From positions 87,272,371 through 87,336,370 of the forward strand of contig CM050449.1 in NCBI GenBank assembly GCA_027563935.2: a DNA stretch of 64,000 bases. The letters run 5' to 3'. Both the position numbers and the translations under genes were made by a program. Below the pieces are notes generated by a model. It did no database searches. It had not been told where the DNA came from and worked only from the letters and a program-made list of their open reading frames with translations. Positions 57,514 to 64,000 of the stretch are shown here, piece after piece. The stretch's first letter is position 1; every line of letters begins with the position of its first letter. Source of the DNA: Costus lasius. Taxonomy: Eukaryota > Streptophyta > Magnoliopsida > Zingiberales > Costaceae.

Positions 57514-60500
57514 TGGTATTAGAGCTCCGATCATGGCTTGTAGCCATCTCAAGGGTCCTAATGTGGAAGCTGTTTACCATTGTGAACAGGATGTGTGTGA
57601 CATTGCGCTTACTAAGCTGCGGAATCCGGTTCGATGGTTACAAGAGCAACTAGCACAAAAATTCATTCGGTTCAACCGAGGATTAGCATTCCTAACAACC
57701 TCATACTGACTATGATGATAGTGGGGAAGAAAAGAAAAATCCATTCACTCGATCTCATGTTACTGAAAAGCACTGTAAGCAACAATTTCAGACTCAACCT
57801 CAGCAACACTATAGATCAGAGTTTGATTTTCATATAGACATTCTAGAGTTCAAAGGAAAGTCACAACCTGATGAATTTTTGTATTGGCTGCACATAGTGG
57901 AGAGGGTCTTTGATTTTAAGGAGGTCCCTCAAGGTTGTAAGGTCAAGTTAGGTGCTTTTAAACTACATTGGTACGGAAGCCTCTGGTGGCATAAAGAAAA
58001 AATGTACTCGAGAAGGGAAATGTCCCATTCATTCATGGGCAAAGATGGAGAAGAAGTTGAAGAAACACTTCCACCCAAAAACCTGTAAGCAAGATTTCTA
58101 TTTACAGCTCTATAACCTCAGGCAACATAACCTATCTGTGGAGTGGAGGAGTACACGACTGAATTTGAATATTTAATGATCAAATGTGATGTCTAGGAGC
58201 CTGTTGCTCGTTATCTTGAGGGTCTAAGGTCTGAAATTAGAAATCTAGCGCGGCTACAACCATATCATACATTGGCAGACGTCTGCAAAATTGCTGCCAA
58301 AGTTGAGAGGTAGCAAAAGGAAGCCAAAAACATATGGGTCTTACTCTAACCCCTAGCTTACACCAACTCAACCCTCATCTTCTCGAGGTCCTGGTCAGGC
58401 CAAGTGGACGCCCCTATATCCCAACCAAGAGCAGACACGAATAATCCTCTACACTTAGCTCGAGCAAGTGTTTTAAGTGTCAAGGGTTTGGTCATATCAT
58501 TACAGGTTGTCTTAATCGAAAGATCATTACCCTCATTGAAGAAGATATGGAGGAGACATTAGTGAGTGATGCAGTGGACCAATTTGAGTCTGAAGTGGTG
58601 GTTTATCCTGATGAAGGTAAATTGTTAGTTTACTGAAACCTTAATGTGCAACAAATCAAGCAAGAAGATTGGCTTAGGGACAATATTTTCCACACTCGAT
58701 GTACCACTATAGGTAAAGTTTGTAATGTGATCATTGATAGTGGTAGTTTTGAAAATGTGGTATCCTCTGACATAGTTAATAAGTTGTGAATCAGAATTGA
58801 GGACCATCCTCAACCTTATGGACTCACATGGTTAAGTAAAACTTGGGAGATTAAAGTAGACAAGTGCCGCCATATAGGGGTGTGCAAGAAAACTATTGGA
58901 ACCGCCGAACCGCGGTTAACCGAACCGGTTTTTCGGTTAACCGAACCGACGATTCCTTAACCGGTCGGTTTTTCGGCGGTTCCAACGGTTACCGGTTCGG
59001 AACTTGGCCGAACCGCCGGTTAACCGACCGAACCGGTATATAATATATTTTATATAAAATATTTATTTATATATAAAAATAAATATTTTATACTAAAATA
59101 ATAATATTTATATAATTAATCGAACCGGTTAATCGATTCGGTTAACCGCTAACCAAATCGGTTAACCGAAAACTAGCGGTTAACCGATCAAATGAGATAA
59201 TTTAAGAAAAAAAATTTATGACCGGTTAACCGGTTGACGGTTAACCGGTCAAACCGGTTCGGGAACGGTTCACAGTTTTTGCCGAACCGTTCGGTTCGGT
59301 TAACCGATTGACTTGGTCAACCAGTTCAGTTAACCGCCCATGCACAGCCCTACCGCCATATCCATCTCTCCATTAGGCAGAAGTACCAAGTTGAAGTGTA
59401 TTAGGATGTAGTGCCAATGGATGCATGCTATATTATTTTGGGAAGGCCGTGGCAATACAGCAAAAGGACTATCCATGCAACACCTACAGCTTTACAAAGA
59501 ATGAGTAAAGATCTTGCTGATTCCCATCAAACTCCACAACAGCCAAGGGACTCACATTACTTCGAGATACTGAGGTGGAAAGGGAAATGATGGCAGCAAA
59601 GAGGGGGTGCATCTTAGTGATGGTTGAAGCAAATGAAGAGTTCATGACACACCTTAATGAAGTAAAGCCATTGTTGACTGAATTTACTGATGTTGTCCTA
59701 GCTGAAATGCCTCCTGGCCTCAACCCTTAAGGCGTATCCAACATTGTATTGACTTCATTCCTGGGTCGGTAATTCCAAACAAGGCAGGATACCGCATGAG
59801 TTCGAAAGAACATGAAGAGCTCCATCGACAAGTTGAAGAATTACTTTCTAAAAGTTTCATCAGTGAAAGCAAAAGTCTATGTGCTATGTTAGCACTATTA
59901 GTTTCAAAAAAAGATGGCACTTGGCAAATGTGTGTTAATAATAGGGCGGTGAGCAAGAACACTATCCACTACAAGTTTTCAATTCTGTGTTTGGATGACC
60001 TTTTGGACCAACTAAGTGGGGCCATTATTTTCTCAAGCATTGACCTTTGAAGTGGATATCATCAAATTTGTACGAGGGAAGGCAATGAATGGATGTTAGC
60101 CTTTAAAACTAGGGATGAAATCTACGAATGGCTTGTGATACATTTGGCCTATATAATGCCCTGAGTACTTTCATGTGTTTAATGAATGATGTTTTTAAAT
60201 CTATATTGGCAAGTTCATTATAGTGTACTTTGATTATATTCTAGTCTATGGCCACGATAGGGCATAACATCTTAAACACCTCTATTGTATCTTTCTGACT
60301 CTTAAGGAATAAATATTATTTGCAAATATCAACAACTGTGAGTTCCTTGCCAATGATCTCACCTTTTTGGGATACATGATCTCTAGAGATGGCCTCAAGA
60401 TGGATCCACAAAAAGTGCAAGCAATTCTCGACTAGCCTCCAACAAATTCCCTCCAGGCAATTAGGAGTTTCCATGGCTTTGCATCATTCTATAGACATTT

Positions 60501-61465
60501 CATTAGAGGTTCAACATAGTTATTGCCTTGATCACATAATGCTTAAAGAAAGATGCTCACAGGTGGAGTGAAGAAGCTCAAAAAAGCTTTGAGTCCATAA
60601 GAAAAAAAGTCAAGGAAGCACCTATCCTTATACTTCTGTACTTCGCTAAATTATTTAAGATGGAGTGTGATGCATCCAATGTGAATATTGGGGGTGTGTT
60701 GAGTTAAGAAGGTCAGCCCATAGCTTTTTTTAGTGAGAAGCTCAATAACGCTTGTCGAAATTATTCAACATATGATAAGGAGTTATATGCTATAGTACAA
60801 GTAGTTAGCCATTGGAGCCACTATCTTCTCTCTAAACCTTCACACTGTATACTGATCATGAGGCTTTAAAGTATATCAATAGACAGCAAAAACTCAACAG
60901 TCATCATGCTTTGTGGATGGAGTTCCTACAAGCTTATTGTTTTGTGATTAAACACAAAAGGGGATCCTAGAATTAGATAGCGAATGCATTGAGCCCCAGA
61001 CATCCTTAGGGAATTATACTGCAAAGATGTGTATTTTGAAGGTATTTGGGAAGAATGTCACCAAGGTCCATGCAAATAATTTATAATTTCATTTACAGTA
61101 GGATTTTTTATAAAGGAAATTGCTTATGCATCCCACAATGCTCCTTTCGCACAACCATTTTATTGGAGGCACATAATAGTAGATTGGGAGGGCATTTAGG
61201 GTGAGATAAGACATTAGCAAGTATTAAAGAGAGGTTCTATTGTCCAAAGATAAAAAAGGACGTGCTAAATTTCATTCGATGATGTAATGTGTGACACCTT
61301 GCTAAGAGCCAATCCTAGAACATGGGCCTTTACACTCCTCTAAAAATTCCCCAAGCTCCATGGGAAGATGTTAGCATGGACTTCACTTCAGGATTGCCAA
61401 GGACTCGAATAAAGACTCCAATTTTGGGGTGGTTGATAGGTTCTCAAAAATGACACACTTCATGT
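57514..61465 (+). pseudogene. Decayed chromovirus-like Ty3/gypsy element (Reina-like)
   Basis: Starts with a primer site TGGTATTAGAGC (one mismatch to initiator tRNA-Met). Then gag (57532 on; DEFLYWLHIVERVFDFKEVP near 57870), zinc knuckle CFKCQGFGHIITGC (58469-58510), protease VIIDSGSFENVVSSDIV (~58730), RT (59796-60180: HEELHRQVEELLSKSFISES, LVSKKDGTWQMCVNNRAVSK, FSSIDL), RNase H ([27 protein letters not shown], 60660-60830) and integrase start ([20 protein letters not shown], ~61325), where it ends. Many stops. A MITE sits between protease and RT. The Reina assignment comes from RT wording and is tentative. Confidence 0.75.
58875..59352. mobile_element. hAT-type MITE (478 bp) rich in CGGTTAACCG words
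   Basis: Ends TAGGGGTGTGCA and TGCACAGCCCTA (12-bp inverted repeats, one mismatch), flanked by the exact 8-bp duplication CCGCCATA (58867-58874 and 59353-59360). Both subterminal parts are crowded with the palindrome-like words GGTTAACCG and CCGAACCGG around an AT-rich core. No transposase. Confidence 0.93.
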
Positions 61466-61855
61466 TGGATCTAATCTTGCAATTAACAAAAACAAAGAAA
61501 AAGATTAGAGTTAGAAGAATTTGGAGGCGATCCTAATGGATTTGTCTTTAGGCAAATTTCTGTCTCTCGTGTGGGATTTGCTTGGTATTTTACCTCAAAT
61601 ATTCAACCAAGATTCGCACCGGCAGTCGTCACAAGAATGCTTTCCTTATATAGGAGAAGTTGCAATGGCTAGGAAGCCAATTTAAGTACGTCTAACTTAG
61701 ATGTGTCTTATTTGGATGAATTTAATAATAATATTTATTAATTAAGACGTATTAAATAATACGAGGAGAAGAGCAAAAGCATAGAAGAGCAGTAGCGGAC
61801 GATTGATTCACGTCTTTCTGCGTCTGTCCCAATGAGAAAAAAAACATCCTACGCA
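61466..61855. other. Non-coding spacer
   Basis: Follows the cut end of the integrase. No motif or open frame of note was seen. Confidence 0.4.
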
Positions 61856-62211
61856 GGGGCTTTCTTTTTTGAAGATAAAAGGGTCCCAAAATTAGACTCT
61901 AATATTTTTTTTGAAAAAAAAAAATTATGATGATCTACGTATTCAAAGCTATCCAATGTACTGATATTATCGTGAATGAGATTTGCTATGATGAGAAAAA
62001 AATATTTTAAGATAGTAGTGATATGTTATTGTAGCACGTATTTTATTATCTTAAATTTGTTTTTCAACGTAGCAAATCTCATTCACGATAATATTGGTAC
62101 CATTGGATAACTTATAAAGCGTAGATTATCATAGTATTTTTTTTTAAAAAATAAAATAAAATTTTAGGGTCTAATTTTAGAGACCCTTCTTATCTTCAGT
62201 AAAGAAGGGCC
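61856..62211. mobile_element. Fold-back MITE with long inverted arms
   Basis: The left arm starts GGGGCTTTCTTTTTTGAAGA; the right arm ends TCTTCAGTAAAGAAGGGCC. The arms pair over roughly 170 bases, including AATCTCATTCACGATAATAT against its complement at 61971-61990. About 356 bp in all. A target duplication could not be settled. A half copy lies at 56720-56920. Confidence 0.75.
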
Positions 62212-62885
62212 TTCACAGGAAAATTGTTCTGTCCCAATTACATGCAATGTACGAGGTGGACGTCCTACGTCTTCCCATGTGAAAGCGGAGACTTATGTGG
62301 ACGTTGTTTAGTGATGTTATGGTGTGGATGAGGGGTTGCGTTTCTAGGTAGAGAATTAATTAGAGATTGTACAAGCGCCCAAACGCATAATCACAAGATA
62401 CGGAAACGCTTCACATGGTGTTGTACAACTCCGACTTATTCGTTGCTTTGCATGGTTGAAACATTTAGTTATGGAGGTGTACATCAGCTTTTATTCCATG
62501 AAAATTATATTTAAATTAGATGGGGAACTTTAAGTCACTAGAGTTAGATGTTCAAATAATGGCAAGATTATATGCCAACTGATGATGGAGTAGGCGCATA
62601 GTTATTTGCTCTCTACCAATATCTATACAACACATGCCAGAGCTCATTAGTGCTTGTTGTTAGACTCGTGGCCAGAATTTGGGTGCGGCCCAATTCCAGC
62701 CTAACCCCTTTTGGTCCAGCCGACCTGTCAATGTTTCGGATCAGGGCGCCGCTCGATTATGAAACAATCCAACGGTTGTTGCGTTGAGTTGAATATTTTT
62801 TGGGTGGCGAGACGTGGATGGGATGCATTGTCTAGGGCTGGGTGCGGATGTGAGGATGGGCAGCATGCCTAGCACGGGTGGGAAC
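62212..62885. other. Non-coding DNA
   Basis: No open frame or repeat with support was found on either strand. Confidence 0.4.
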
Positions 62886-64000
62886 TAGGGGTGAGCATTC
62901 GGGGTCGGTAAATTCGGTTTTTACCGATTACCGACTAATTCGGTTAAATCGGTTCGGTTATAAAATGTTCGGTTTCGGTAACGGTAAGTAATATTGTGTA
63001 AATCGGTATTCGGTATTCGGTATCGGTTATTATATTTCAGTTTGGTAAAAAACCGATTTACCGATATAATTTTTTAATTAATTTTTTTTCTCTGTTTGGG
63101 CCGAAAGCAGCCAGGCTGGAGTAGTGGAGTGGGCTCACAGCTCACTGGGGCGTGAAGACGTGAAGTGATGCGTGACAGGCTGACAGCGTGAAGACGTGAA
63201 GACTGAAGACTTCAGTAAAAAATAGCCAGCTGGCCTAGCCACTCCAAAGTCCAAACCCTAGTGACTGCGAGAGTGCGAGTGCCGAGTAGCCGAGTATTGC
63301 TCCCCGCCTGGCCGCCTCCCCCCGTCCGCCGACGACTCGTGAGCCACCTGCCCAGCTGCCCTCCTCCAAATCGAAATCTCCGTTCTCCGCTGGATTTCTC
63401 CACTTCTCCTTCTATAATCTAGAGTTCTCACTTCTCAGTTCTCACCACTTGGTCGTCAGTCGTCACCACTCGCACTCAATCTCACCAGTCGTCGACTCGT
63501 CATCCCCATGAGGCCATGACTCCATCTCGTGTGACCCGTCGGCCATCGCTAACTCTCCATCTCCTGCCCTAAGTTCCGATTGTGAGCCTGTGACGTGTGA
63601 CGGTGTGAGTGTGATCCGTCGCCATCTCCTACTCTGTCTCTCTAGTCTCCATCTTCAAACCCTAACCTTAAGTTTCATACCCGTCGCGGCGTGGCCAGTC
63701 CCCACTCGTCTCGTGAACTCCGTCGCCAGTCACCACTCACCACTCGGCACTCGCCGTCTCCAACCTAGCTCTGCCGCCAGCCCGCCACCATTCTCCATCA
63801 CTCAGAGTGACAGAGTCTCAAAGCAGCAAAGGCTAAAGCGCTGAATCCTTGCAGAGTTGCAGTAAAAAACCCTAAGTGCTGATTGTTAGCATTGGCTACG
63901 GTAAGCCAAATCTTCACTAAGCTTCTGTAAAAATAATTCTGATTTATGCATGTAGATATTTATCTTTATAGTATTATTCATTTATAATTTATTTGATTGA
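62886..64000. mobile_element. Left end of a further hAT-type element (runs off the window)
   Basis: TAGGGGTGAGCA at 62886 equals the terminus of the other hAT-type elements here and is followed by repeated TCGGTA/TTCGGTT words to about 63070. No right terminus was found before 64000. From 63230 the sequence becomes C/T-rich with CCATCTC words and lacks long frames. It ends at CTACG|GTAAGC (63901), a good donor followed by AT-rich text. This resembles the untranslated first exon and intron of an autonomous hAT element; it could instead be a truncated MITE beside a host gene leader. Confidence 0.5.

Overview
The window is repeat-rich nuclear DNA from a flowering plant. It holds nested plant-type LTR retrotransposons (Athila-like and Tat-like Ty3/gypsy, a probable Reina-like chromovirus, and two kinds of Ty1/copia), a plant BED-zinc-finger hAT transposon, hAT-type MITEs and a fold-back MITE. 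The only recognisable host coding sequence is two short gene fragments. The species cannot be told from the sequence. No rRNA, tRNA, CRISPR array or intact host gene was seen.

Left part (1-13.5 kb): a degenerate pentanucleotide array (1-575); a gypsy LTR with a tRNA-Asp primer site and a short gag-derived acidic reading frame, apparently a non-autonomous element (580-~4000); a C-rich non-coding stretch; then AT-rich DNA carrying minus-strand fragments resembling the R-SNARE YKT6 (6262-7086) and a plant kinesin-14 (9397-9730), with a ~394-bp duplicated block beside them.

Middle (13.5-49.2 kb): a decayed Tat-type gypsy element on the minus strand (13479-21344) is split by a 1.9-kb solo copia LTR with target duplication TTATG. 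Next to it sits Athila-like element B (21350-49210, target duplication AAGGT). Athila-like element C (~27150-47164) lies inside the integrase of B. A 9.2-kb copia element (27697-36862, target duplication AAAAG) lies inside the 5' LTR of C, exactly at its TATA box. C keeps gag, protease and an Athila-type third reading frame but has no reverse transcriptase, RNase H or integrase. The copia has nearly identical 2231-bp LTRs around a badly decayed interior. Both are best explained as elements moved by proteins supplied in trans.

Right part (49.2-64 kb): a minus-strand copia pseudogene (protease-integrase-RT) cut by a 462-bp hAT-type MITE; an autonomous-looking hAT element (52934-56526, 8-bp target duplication) whose transposase is broken by one in-frame stop; a decayed chromovirus-like gypsy element (57514-61465) carrying another MITE; a fold-back MITE; and the left end of what looks like a further hAT element running off the window.

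The most unusual signal is structural. The LTRs of the Athila-like elements, and of the related LTR at 580-2238, carry rows of hairpins whose loops are nearly constant (CACGAGAGT core) while the stem sequences differ, with at least one compensatory base-pair change between elements. The copia leader has an analogous set of three hairpins with one constant tetraloop. This points to a conserved RNA function (packaging, dimerisation or translation) that I do not recognise as described.
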